This document shows, one piece after another, positions 16,874 to 24,943 of a stretch of 64,000 nt of DNA (positions are counted from its first letter, which is position 1; each line of letters opens with the position of its first letter). The translations under genes were made by a program, and so were the position numbers. The stretch comes from BOG-1184 sp049514575 (lineage in GTDB: Bacteria > Fibrobacterota > Chitinivibrionia > Chitinivibrionales > Chitinispirillaceae), in assembly GCA_049514575.1 (NCBI GenBank), contig JBEKUX010000005.1, positions 19,433 to 83,432 on the forward strand, read 5' to 3'. The notes under the pieces were generated by a model that saw only the letters and a program-made list of their open reading frames with translations, did not search any database and had not been told where the DNA came from.

Positions 16874-18982
16874 CTACTTTGCAATTAGGACTTTGTGCAG
16901 ACCACCGGTGAAATTTCCTACGGTCGTATTTTCAGGGCGAATCAGGAATATTCCGACGGCATACAAAGGTTTTGCCGTTTTTTGCGATAACGATCTCACC
17001 GTGCCGAGATATTGTCCGGAGAGTGAATAAACACGGTATGATGAGACGCCGAACCCTGCCGCTACGTTTTTTTGCGTCGGCCCTGGCGCCGAGATGGCGG
17101 TGGGGCAGGTCGGTACAAGGTTAAAATTTTTAATATCCCTGTAGGCAGCCTCGATCCCCGCATTCGCGATAGTAGTCGCGCTCGAGCCATTGTTGTTGGA
17201 TAGAGTGTTATTTGGCGCCTGGTTCTCATGCACCGAGTCCGCCTGGGCATTGGCAAAGACATTTCCGGTAACGGTATAACCGCTCGTTTGTTCGTCCAGG
17301 TAGATCCCTTGAATTGCGTTATCAGCCCACGCCACGGTGGAATAATCGTGGATATAATTGTACATCATAGTGGAATTCGGCTGCTGATTCGACAGCGTAT
17401 AAATCCCTCCCGCATCGCCCAGCATCAGAGCATAATGGTGAACGTCGTTGGAATCGATGTGGTTATTACTCATTGCGTTAACGGTCGCTGTCCATCCGTA
17501 CCCGACTGAAATGTCGGTATAGTTGGTGTAGCACACCTCATTGTGGACGATATTGATCATCCGTGGATAGCCGCAGGCTATACCGCAGCCGCCGTAAAGC
17601 TCGGTGGTGACATTATAGATATAATTGTCCCGAATTGTATCATGGACGCAGCGATCATTGGTATCCGAAGGGGTATAGGCCACATGGTATTCGACAGTGG
17701 TATCTTGCGTAAACTTCGCGACGGAAACTCCGTTGCCGGCGATATCGGTGAATACGTTGCCGATGATCATATCGTCGTGCGTTCCGTAGTTGAAGTCAAG
17801 ACCGGTGGCGCCCATGTGCGCGAAAACATTCCGTTCGAACCGAATGTGGTTGGCGCATGCCACATAAACGCCGGCGGCCGGCCGCCCGACGTATTGCTGA
17901 TTATTAGAGTAGGCCGCCACGTTGTACTGGCCGGTCTGCGCATCAAGAAAACCGTAATTGCTCGGCCGCAGGTACCTGGCATACAGGAAATCGATTCCGG
18001 AAAATGTTATGTTGTGTACCTGATTGGTGGTGCTTGCTCCCCGGATGCTTAAAAGCGTATCGACCTTCGGAGCAATGATCGTTGCGGTTGCCATAGTTTC
18101 TCCGGCGCGCGGTTTGTAGTACAGCGTATTTGTCGACTGGTTCAAATACCATTCGCCGGCCGTGTCCAGAAACTCATAAGCGTTTTCGAAGTAATAACAC
18201 CGTTGCCCGCAAAAGCCGAAACCCGGGTTGGGACGCTGGAATACGATACCTTGTTCCGGATTCTGGATTTTAAGATACGCGGTGGAACCTGAAATCGAAT
18301 ATGAGGCGAGTCGCAGAGTATTGTCTCCCCAACAGAGGATCAACTGCATTTCGACACGCGTAAAATTGTTCCAGTTCGAGACCTTCGAACTCTCCACCTG
18401 AACATTTTCAGCGTTCCCATCGTATCCGGTGAGCCGCCAGAAATTCGCTGCATTGCCGTTTTGCTGGTTCGGCGTCCGCGCGCGGACCGCCTTTACGCCG
18501 TTCACGTATAGCTGCCGGAAATTGAAGGTGATGCCGGTGGCCTGGTAGATGTTCTTCGCCGCGTCATAGAGCGTCCATCCCGTAATGGCCTGGCCGCCGC
18601 TGATCACGGGCGTTTCGCCGGTGTAGTTCATGAACTTCACGGAATATCCGTTGGTCCCGGAACACGATGTCCCGATGGAAATGGTTGAATCGATCGCGTA
18701 TGCCCCGCATCGGAGACACACGACGATGTCGCCGGTCATGTTTTTATTGACGGTTTGTACGGTATTGATCGCCTTCGTGACGGTCAGGAACGGCTGAGCC
18801 AGGGTTCCGAGATTGAGGTCGCTGCCCGACGGCGACACGTAGTAAGTAGCCTGAGTAGCTGCGAAAGCGCCGCTGATGGTGGCCCCCTGCAACACGAGGA
18901 GACAAATGGCCGCCTCTGCCATCAAAGCCGATTGAAACCACCGGTTACTGCAACCGTTTTTAATGGAAATAGTACTATTCAC
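16874..18982 (-). CDS. secreted right-handed beta-helix enzyme, probably GH141
   Basis: This is a 702-residue protein. I place the start at a GTG at 18982, which has GGAGG five bases upstream and gives a sensible signal peptide ending near SGAFA-ATQ. The open frame reaches 25 codons further without a good site. The mature N-terminus TYYVSPSGSDLNLGT is typical of secreted beta-helix proteins. The segments MTGDIVVCLR, GETPVISGG, ITGWTLYD and FRQLYVNGVKAVRART match the layout of GH141 enzymes (alpha-L-fucosidase or xylanase). Parallel beta-helix repeats fill about 330-600 and include FERNVF, IIGNVF, IRDNYIYN and MYNYIHDY. The tail ends in a sorting-like segment. It lies next to a GH29 fucosidase, which suits a fucosylated or xylan-type substrate. 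Beta-helix fold is secure; the GH141 label is probable. Confidence 0.72.
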   Translation of the reverse strand: MNSTISIKNGCSNRWFQSALMAEAAICLLVLQGATISGAFAATQATYYVSPSGSDLNLGTLAQPFLTVTKAINTVQTVNKNMTGDIVVCLRCGAYAIDSTISIGTSCSGTNGYSVKFMNYTGETPVISGGQAITGWTLYDAAKNIYQATGITFNFRQLYVNGVKAVRARTPNQQNGNAANFWRLTGYDGNAENVQVESSKVSNWNNFTRVEMQLILCWGDNTLRLASYSISGSTAYLKIQNPEQGIVFQRPNPGFGFCGQRCYYFENAYEFLDTAGEWYLNQSTNTLYYKPRAGETMATATIIAPKVDTLLSIRGASTTNQVHNITFSGIDFLYARYLRPSNYGFLDAQTGQYNVAAYSNNQQYVGRPAAGVYVACANHIRFERNVFAHMGATGLDFNYGTHDDMIIGNVFTDIAGNGVSVAKFTQDTTVEYHVAYTPSDTNDRCVHDTIRDNYIYNVTTELYGGCGIACGYPRMINIVHNEVCYTNYTDISVGYGWTATVNAMSNNHIDSNDVHHYALMLGDAGGIYTLSNQQPNSTMMYNYIHDYSTVAWADNAIQGIYLDEQTSGYTVTGNVFANAQADSVHENQAPNNTLSNNNGSSATTIANAGIEAAYRDIKNFNLVPTCPTAISAPGPTQKNVAAGFGVSSYRVYSLSGQYLGTVRSLSQKTAKPLYAVGIFLIRPENTTVGNFTGGLHKVLIAK

Positions 18983-19081
18983 TCTCCCCTCCAGCCGCAT
19001 TTGGGCCGGGCGCCACGATTTTCGGCGGTCTTTCCGCTCATGAGAAAATAGGCGCATGCCCGAAAGGGACTGTTTCCGCAG

Positions 19082-21052
19082 TTACCGTGAAACCACAATT
19101 TTATTTTGGAACGTCCTATCTCCCGCTTGAATTTGCACCAGATAAACTCCAGGCGTCAACGGACGTGAAACCGCTTTCAAACCGGAGGTCATCGATAACG
19201 GAATCGACCGGCCATCCGGGCGTACGATCTCGATCCGGCTGATACGCAGCCCCATCGCATCAATGGTCAAACGGTGAGCGGCAACGGTGATTTGCGGTTG
19301 CTTTGCAATTGACATTGCCTTTACTGCAGGCGGAACGGATATCCCGACTTCCGGTGTAGTATCTATGCCTGAGAGCGTTCTGTATAATGCAAAATTGCTG
19401 ATCTCCGGATTGTCCCAGCTTCTGGTAATATTCAATCGTACCTGACTGGCGGTAACCTGGTTGAATTTAGATATCCTCTTATATCCGATGACTTTTTTGC
19501 CTGAAACGAGCGATGTCCATGTGGTTCCATTCAGGTAATCGACGCTCCAGCCCGCGACCCGTTGACCGTCATATACGTATTCCTTGATCATGACGTGATC
19601 GAAGGTCTGCGCCGCCGGTAAAACGAAGGTAACGGTTGCCGTGCTGTTGTCTATATTCCATGTACCGCCGGTCGTCCAATAGGTGTTTTTGTTATTGTCG
19701 ATGATTTTATTGGCTTCGTGTCCCGTTACTTCGGGAGTGGCATTGACCGCGGTGGCGGTTGCCGTCGCCCCTTTCGCCCAGTTTTTAGTGAATGTCGAAT
19801 CGATCCAGTTGTTCCAGGTTTTAAGAAGCGCAATCTGGTCGTTGGCGATCAATCCTCGATTGTCAGGCAGAAGGTTCAATAGAAGATTCGCGTTATTCCC
19901 CAAAGAGTTATAATAAAGTGTTTGTAAGTCGCTTAAGGTTTTCAGCGTATACCCTCCGGTATGCCAGAACCATTGCCCGTTGGCGGCTATGGAGGTATTG
20001 ACCTCCGACTGATACCATACCGCGCCGACCGCATTGTTATAAAACGATTCCTGGCCCAGGGTGTTGTTCTGCTGGTCAGAGCCGAAAAATCTCGAGTAAA
20101 CAGGTTCGACCGACCATTCGTCCGCGCGTCCGGTTCCGCCTTCATTTCCGCACCAACGGATTTCCTTTCCGCGCCATTTCAATTTCTGCGTGCCCGCCTT
20201 GATGCCTGTCCACTCGCTGGAATCCGTGATTGTTCCGGAGAAGTAAAAACCGTCGTAAAGACGGATTACCGCATTGGGCTGAAGGGTTTCAATCGTGTCG
20301 TACCACCTTTTGGTGCGATACCCCGGAATGGGTAGCCAAATCGTATAATCCCCGCAGGCGCCGTCGAACCAGAGTTCCCCAATGGTGCCCGAGGCGCCGT
20401 ACGTGCCTCCCAGCAGTTCCTTCAGTTGATTAATGAAAAAATTATTATAACAGACGGTGTCGGATGCATTGGTGGTCCAGCACCCGGCATTTCGCTGATT
20501 CATGTCCCAGGGTGAAAGATATATTCCCAGATCAATGCCATGGTTCACGCACCCCGTGTGAAGCGCAGCGACGACGTCAGTCTTTACCGTGGCGTTTCTG
20601 ATACAATGGTTGGTCGTTGCGGTGTTCCATATACAGAACCCGTCATGGTGCTTTACGGTCGGCACGACCATGCTGAATTTTCCATCTTTGACTACCTGCG
20701 CAAACTGGTCCGGATTTTGCGCCGTAGGAGCGAAATCCGTCTCGGCTTCACTTCCGGTGCCCCAGTCCGCCCCGTGAAAGGTGTTCATGTTATAGTGCAG
20801 GAAAGCGTTTCGTTCTCTTTCCATCCATTTAATCTGGGCCGGGCTCGGACGGACATGCGCCGCTTGCTTCAGTTTTGCATTCAAAGCCTCACCCGGAGTG
20901 AAGGTAGCGACCCAGACGCTGTCCTGGAGAACGGCCGAAACTCTGAACGGAATCAGGGGTATTGCCGCCAGGCTTAAAACGACGATCACCGTAACCTGCC
21001 TACGATACTGCATGAGATGATGAATTCTGCTGCGGATCTTTTGAGCGTACAT
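19082..21052 (-). CDS. secreted GH29 alpha-L-fucosidase with discoidin-type domain and sorting tail
   Basis: This 656-residue protein has a signal sequence or anchor (about 18-40). The GH29 catalytic domain (about 70-440) has HHDGFCIWNT near 135 and the nucleophile Asp230 in ELWFDGACGD. An F5/8 type C (discoidin, CBM32-like) domain follows at about 450-590 (HEANKIIDNNKNTYWTT). The end is a sorting-like domain with LTPGVYLVQI and NKIVVSR. The general acid of GH29 is poorly conserved and I do not assign it. The ATG at 21052 is chosen because of GAGGGGG upstream. The enzyme should remove alpha-linked fucose from xyloglucan, pectin or algal glycans outside the cell. Downstream come the GH141-like, GH39 and GH2 genes in the same direction. 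Confidence 0.9.
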   Translation of the reverse strand: MYAQKIRSRIHHLMQYRRQVTVIVVLSLAAIPLIPFRVSAVLQDSVWVATFTPGEALNAKLKQAAHVRPSPAQIKWMERERNAFLHYNMNTFHGADWGTGSEAETDFAPTAQNPDQFAQVVKDGKFSMVVPTVKHHDGFCIWNTATTNHCIRNATVKTDVVAALHTGCVNHGIDLGIYLSPWDMNQRNAGCWTTNASDTVCYNNFFINQLKELLGGTYGASGTIGELWFDGACGDYTIWLPIPGYRTKRWYDTIETLQPNAVIRLYDGFYFSGTITDSSEWTGIKAGTQKLKWRGKEIRWCGNEGGTGRADEWSVEPVYSRFFGSDQQNNTLGQESFYNNAVGAVWYQSEVNTSIAANGQWFWHTGGYTLKTLSDLQTLYYNSLGNNANLLLNLLPDNRGLIANDQIALLKTWNNWIDSTFTKNWAKGATATATAVNATPEVTGHEANKIIDNNKNTYWTTGGTWNIDNSTATVTFVLPAAQTFDHVMIKEYVYDGQRVAGWSVDYLNGTTWTSLVSGKKVIGYKRISKFNQVTASQVRLNITRSWDNPEISNFALYRTLSGIDTTPEVGISVPPAVKAMSIAKQPQITVAAHRLTIDAMGLRISRIEIVRPDGRSIPLSMTSGLKAVSRPLTPGVYLVQIQAGDRTFQNKIVVSR

Positions 21053-21186
21053 ACGTGCCCCCCTCGAGTTGTTAATGGTTTGTATAACTGTCATTTTTCC
21101 AGCTTTTCATTCTTCCTTATTATCCTTATTATTATTCAACTATCCCGATGTTCACCATGATGTACCGCATGATGTACCGCCGACCA

Positions 21187-21912
21187 TCATCTCTTGTAAA
21201 TAATGACATCGTCGATATAGTAGCCCGAGGGGCCCTGCGCGCCGAGACCGTCGCGTATCGCAACGAATGTCTGGAACGACGTAATAGTACTCGGGGTGGT
21301 TCTTGTGTAAACGGTGTCATTATCCAGGAAATAGGTGAGGGTAGTATCGGAATAGTCATACTCGATTTTGCATTTGTACCATTTGTTAAGAGTAAGAGGG
21401 GCGAAATTTATATATTCGTTGATACCATTGAGATAATCGTAACAGATATATTTCAGCGAATCCGATTTATCGATGCCCATGCCAAATTTGGTGATCAAAC
21501 CATCGGAGGAAGAACCCGGTTTGCATATTGCCGCGAAGGAATTGGTATGCGCGAGCTTTGTCGCCATTAAATAAAACTGCAATCCCGCAATTGAATCGCC
21601 AATTGACGGACTTATCCCTCTTTTAATGCTGGTGTTGTTGGAATCGCTGGTAAGCGAACTCTTGCCTGAATGGGCATATTGTGTTGATATAGACATCATT
21701 CCCTGAGAGGGGTCATAGTTTATTTGCCGATAATTATTCGAGTCCAAGTAAGTCGAGTCCCCTTCAAATCCCTCAGATAAAATGACGTCTCCAAAAGATT
21801 GGTCCGGCGGCGTGACCGGGTTAGCGGTTGATCCATTTTTTTTACTGCACGTTACGACCATTGCGCATATTGCTACCGATGCTATTGCGTAAACCATCCG
21901 AGACTTTCTCAT
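21187..21912 (-). CDS. lipoprotein with LamG-like beta-sandwich
   Basis: This 241-residue protein starts at an ATG with GAGGGG seven bases upstream. A hydrophobic stretch ends in MVVTC, a plausible lipobox (cysteine at about residue 22), then a Ser/Thr/Pro-rich linker. The rest looks like a concanavalin/LamG-type jelly roll, with GFEGDSTYLDS near the start, KWYKCKIEYDY and a YYIDDVIIYKR end typical of these folds. No catalytic motif is visible. It lies between the DUF2341 lipoprotein and the GH29 gene in the same direction, so it may help bind the same glycan at the cell surface. The name rests on fold-level features only. Confidence 0.66.
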   Translation of the reverse strand: MRKSRMVYAIASVAICAMVVTCSKKNGSTANPVTPPDQSFGDVILSEGFEGDSTYLDSNNYRQINYDPSQGMMSISTQYAHSGKSSLTSDSNNTSIKRGISPSIGDSIAGLQFYLMATKLAHTNSFAAICKPGSSSDGLITKFGMGIDKSDSLKYICYDYLNGINEYINFAPLTLNKWYKCKIEYDYSDTTLTYFLDNDTVYTRTTPSTITSFQTFVAIRDGLGAQGPSGYYIDDVIIYKR

Positions 21913-21985
21913 GAATAACCCCTCTTTCTTGATAAAAAATGTTTGACACTGCACGCGAGGTTTTCTCGCTCGTTTCACCCCAAAC

Positions 21986-23644
21986 CTACCATTTCACTAA
22001 TGCGTCCTGCCCCTTCTGGTTCATATAGCACAATTTTATCCAGTCCACGTCCTGTGCCACATTCGAAATCCGCACTTCGTCGATTTTTCCAAGGAACGCA
22101 CACTTTCCTTCAATTGTATCCGACGGCATCGATAAAAATTTTCCTATCGTCACATCATCCCCCATATACCTCGACACATTGGCGGAGGAGACGGATATTG
22201 TGTCGTCGACCAACTCACCGTTTAAATAAAAGTACTGTGATGTTCCCTTTCGCACGCCGACGATATAAGCCCAGGTCTTTGCCGAGGGAATGACAGGAAG
22301 GCTATTGGTAATGAACCAACCTGCCTTGTCGTGGTACTCGACGAATTCCCATACCATGGGATTAGGCGAGAACGACGTTTTGAACTTCATGAAATACTGC
22401 TCATTGCCCTTGCCAACGATCAGGTGGGAAATGTTGTCAAGCGTGTCGGCGTACGCCCATGCCGAAATCGTATACGTGTCATTCTCCTGAAAATTCAGTT
22501 TACTATTAGCAGTACCGTTCATGCGGATAAAATTTGATGCGCCGTTGAACGACCTGCACGGTCCGATCGTTCCTTCCGCGCCGGCAGGCGCGGTGTCCGA
22601 CGGCGTGCCGTCGTAATGATTACCGGTTGCGTCTTTCACTAGCGCGTTTCCCGCTTCGCCCAGGTGCCATACTCCCTGGAATCCACTCGCCGTGTCGAAC
22701 ACTGCCGCGCCGTTCGAACTGTCGGTTGCTTTGACATTTCCCCAGTACATCATCAGGGATTGCATGCTGTCGCTGCCATGCACGGTATCTGCCTTCACCC
22801 ATATTTCCGCGACTTTATTGCCCGCGTCCCACCGTTCGATTTCGTAGGGCAGGAAAGTATTGTCGGATTTTGTGAAGCGGATGTCGGCGCCGGTCGCCTG
22901 CGCCTGCGAAAAATCGAAATTGCCGGAGTTCAACCTGACGAGGACAGGGAAATTCGCAACGCTGCCGGTCACGTTTGCCCCGGTTGCCGATGTATTCAGA
23001 ACAAACGCACGCGCGTATTTCCAGAGCGGGTTCCAGACAACCGTCGTATCGCCCGGCGAAACCGTGACACCGTATCTGATGACGGTTGATCCCGCGCTGT
23101 TCGTTGCCGCATAAGATACTGGGGGGACGATTCCGGCGGGTATGGAATCCAGCATCACAAACGTCGTGCTGTGGTTCAGGAAAATGAAATATGTCGTCCC
23201 GGGAATAAACACATACCCCGTTGCGCTGTTGATGCCGGACGGGAGCGTAATTTTAATTGATCCCGGCACCCGTAACGTGGCAGCGGGCAGCGTGATCGTA
23301 TCGCCCGCCACATGGACCCCGCAGATGAGCACCCCGGTCCTGCTTCCGGTGTCCAGGGCCAGGATAGTGTAGTCACCGCGGGGAATATGCGAAAACGAGT
23401 ATCTGCCGAGGGAATCTGTGGTTGCATACAAGGGAGCAGCAGTGGCTTTGACCGGATCATAGCTTCCGGGAAAAAGCCGAACTGATGCGTTTGACGCTGA
23501 AGCCCCGTTCTGGGTGACGACGGCGCCCGTCACACGACCGTTGGTCGTCTCTTCACCACTTCCTCCTGTAACTGGCTCAATGGAGCATTTCAGGAGAAGA
23601 GCGCCCCACAGAAGGAGCAGGATGGTGCGGTTACCGGTTTTCAT
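21986..23644 (-). CDS. lipoprotein with CNA-B-like, DUF2341 and LamG domains (paralogue)
   Basis: This 552-residue protein has the same architecture as the lipoprotein at 9584. It has a lipobox LLLKC (about residue 20), a carboxypeptidase-regulatory-like domain (about 37-115), DUF2341 (about 210-325, with FPVLVRL and YEIERWDAG) and LamG (about 325-540, with GVWHLGEAG). The end, LCYMNQKGQDALVKW, is almost the same in both. Its start lies 14 bases inside the end of the TIGR02147 gene at 23631-24485, so the two are a tight unit. It is followed by a smaller lipoprotein and by fucosidase, beta-helix, GH39 and GH2 genes. The repeated pairing suggests a shared task, perhaps recognition of the glycan attacked by the downstream enzymes. 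That is inference. Confidence 0.82.
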   Translation of the reverse strand: MKTGNRTILLLLWGALLLKCSIEPVTGGSGEETTNGRVTGAVVTQNGASASNASVRLFPGSYDPVKATAAPLYATTDSLGRYSFSHIPRGDYTILALDTGSRTGVLICGVHVAGDTITLPAATLRVPGSIKITLPSGINSATGYVFIPGTTYFIFLNHSTTFVMLDSIPAGIVPPVSYAATNSAGSTVIRYGVTVSPGDTTVVWNPLWKYARAFVLNTSATGANVTGSVANFPVLVRLNSGNFDFSQAQATGADIRFTKSDNTFLPYEIERWDAGNKVAEIWVKADTVHGSDSMQSLMMYWGNVKATDSSNGAAVFDTASGFQGVWHLGEAGNALVKDATGNHYDGTPSDTAPAGAEGTIGPCRSFNGASNFIRMNGTANSKLNFQENDTYTISAWAYADTLDNISHLIVGKGNEQYFMKFKTSFSPNPMVWEFVEYHDKAGWFITNSLPVIPSAKTWAYIVGVRKGTSQYFYLNGELVDDTISVSSANVSRYMGDDVTIGKFLSMPSDTIEGKCAFLGKIDEVRISNVAQDVDWIKLCYMNQKGQDALVKW

Positions 23645-24485
23645 TGTGTTTCCCGTCCGTCAAAATGCCGATCGGAATCATCTGGATATTGATATGGTAG
23701 ACCCCTGAGGGATTTTCCTGGCGGCTGGCTAATTCCAGCATATCCCGTCTGAACTGTCCTATGCGTTCGCGGGCCTCCGCAAAGCCTTCGGCCGACAGCG
23801 TGACGGTTGCCGTTGAGATGTCGCGGAGGTCTTTGTCAACTTTGTCAAGCGCCTGGTGCGCGAGCATTATGGTATCCTGCTGAAAACGGCGGACGGCAAT
23901 CGATTGCCAGTCGTTGCCGGTGGTCAGAAACCGGTCGGTGATCCGGAACACTCCATCCTGGCCTTTTTTTACAAACCCGAGGGAACACAGAAGTGCCACC
24001 GTTTTTTTTGCTTCACCCTCGCTGATCGGCGGGACGGTCATCTTTGCCAGCGACTTGTAGTCGCCCGTGAAATCGGTACAGGAAAGGAGCTGTCGAACAG
24101 CGGCATGATACCACTTTGTATAATAAGCGTATTCTTTCGCAGTGACCGTACGGGTCATGACTTCGCTGAAAGTAAGCATCCGTTCAAAGAACCTGCAGAT
24201 GGCTTCGTTCGACTTCGCCTGACCGTACAGCACCAGCAACGTGAAGTACTCTGTTTCTCTTTTGGTAAGACCGAATGCCTTTGCCAGGGCGCTTATTTTT
24301 TTCTGGGGCAGAGGTTTTTTGCCCAAGAATACCTTGAAAAGATATCCGGGATCGATGCCGGTCTTGCTCTGGATATATCGGTACGAAAACCAGCGGTCAA
24401 TCGCATGCCGCGCTTCGTAGTACTCCCGGATATATTTAACGTAGTCGAGATAATCAAAAACTGAAGGAAGGGCCACGGTTGTCAT
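23631..24485 (-). CDS. TIGR02147 (DUF4423) family putative regulator (paralogue)
   Basis: This 284-residue cytoplasmic protein is a paralogue of the one at 11218. It has the family start VFDYLDYVKYIREYY, a helix-turn-helix-like part (about 32-75: FSYRYIQSKTGI then LPQKKISALAKAFGL), the ETEYFTLLVLYGQAKS segment and the winged region ending near FRITDRFLTTGND. The ATG at 24485 has no Shine-Dalgarno sequence, but a TATATT lies close upstream, so the transcript may be leaderless or nearly so. It overlaps the downstream lipoprotein gene by 14 bases. By position it is the first gene of the GH29/GH141/GH39/GH2 set and probably regulates it. Confidence 0.87.
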   Translation of the reverse strand: MTTVALPSVFDYLDYVKYIREYYEARHAIDRWFSYRYIQSKTGIDPGYLFKVFLGKKPLPQKKISALAKAFGLTKRETEYFTLLVLYGQAKSNEAICRFFERMLTFSEVMTRTVTAKEYAYYTKWYHAAVRQLLSCTDFTGDYKSLAKMTVPPISEGEAKKTVALLCSLGFVKKGQDGVFRITDRFLTTGNDWQSIAVRRFQQDTIMLAHQALDKVDKDLRDISTATVTLSAEGFAEARERIGQFRRDMLELASRQENPSGVYHINIQMIPIGILTDGKHNENR

Positions 24486-24943
24486 ACATATAATATAACC
24501 AAAATGCGCGGTTTTTGCTAAGAATAAATATTAGTGGATAATAATAGTGTAGTACAAAAGGACTACATAGCCATAAACAATGTAATTACAAAATAGCTAT
24601 TAAGATGATGTAATACAATTAAATAAAGAGATATTAAATGCGTTGATTACTAATTGTTATATTATAAAAATGCATAAAAAGGTCTACATGTTTTGGGACA
24701 GAATTAAATCCGTTTCGTGGTATTTCAATATATTTATTTATTAAAAAAAATAAGCCCCCGATACTTTCGTATCGAGAGCTTGAATTAAACCTGGCGCGGT
24801 CCCTCCCTTGCACGGAAGTCATGACTCGTTGCCGGAGGTCCCGCTCGCCTAAAACGATAAAACATTTTATTTTTGATAATTATATTTTGATAATTATATA
24901 TAGAAAAACAGATATATTTTTCTTCATATTCAGAAAGATCGGA
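24486..24943. other. AT-rich intergenic region with inverted repeat and rrn fragment
   Basis: This 458-base gap separates the divergent regulator and haem/PD40 genes. It holds an inverted repeat TGTAGT-N8-ACTACA at 24548-24567, upstream of the regulator, as a possible operator. It also holds an rRNA-operon terminator fragment at 24743-24795. The rest is AT-rich, and I see no gene in it. Confidence 0.5.
24743..24795 (-). terminator. copy of the rRNA-operon terminator with the edge of a 5S gene
   Basis: The forward sequence AATAAGCCCCCGATACTTTC, then GTATCGAGAGCTTGAATTAAACCTGGC, parallels the intact operon end at 27569-27614. On the minus strand it forms a GC-rich hairpin (GATA-CGAAAG-TATC core) followed by a T-run, so it may still terminate transcription. 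Homology stops soon after the first bases of 5S (CCTGGC). The next 60 bases only vaguely recall 5S (CTCGCCTAAAACG near 24850 against CTGCGCTAAAACC). There is no rRNA gene attached. Confidence 0.7.

Noticed and set aside
24634..24822. 62-codon minus-strand frame overlapping the rrn terminator fragment
   Set aside because: It runs through AT-rich non-coding DNA and the terminator hairpin and has no motif.
24796..24860. Possible further 5S remnant right of the terminator copy
   Set aside because: Only a short CCTAAAAC-type match remains beyond the first six bases of 5S, too weak to call.
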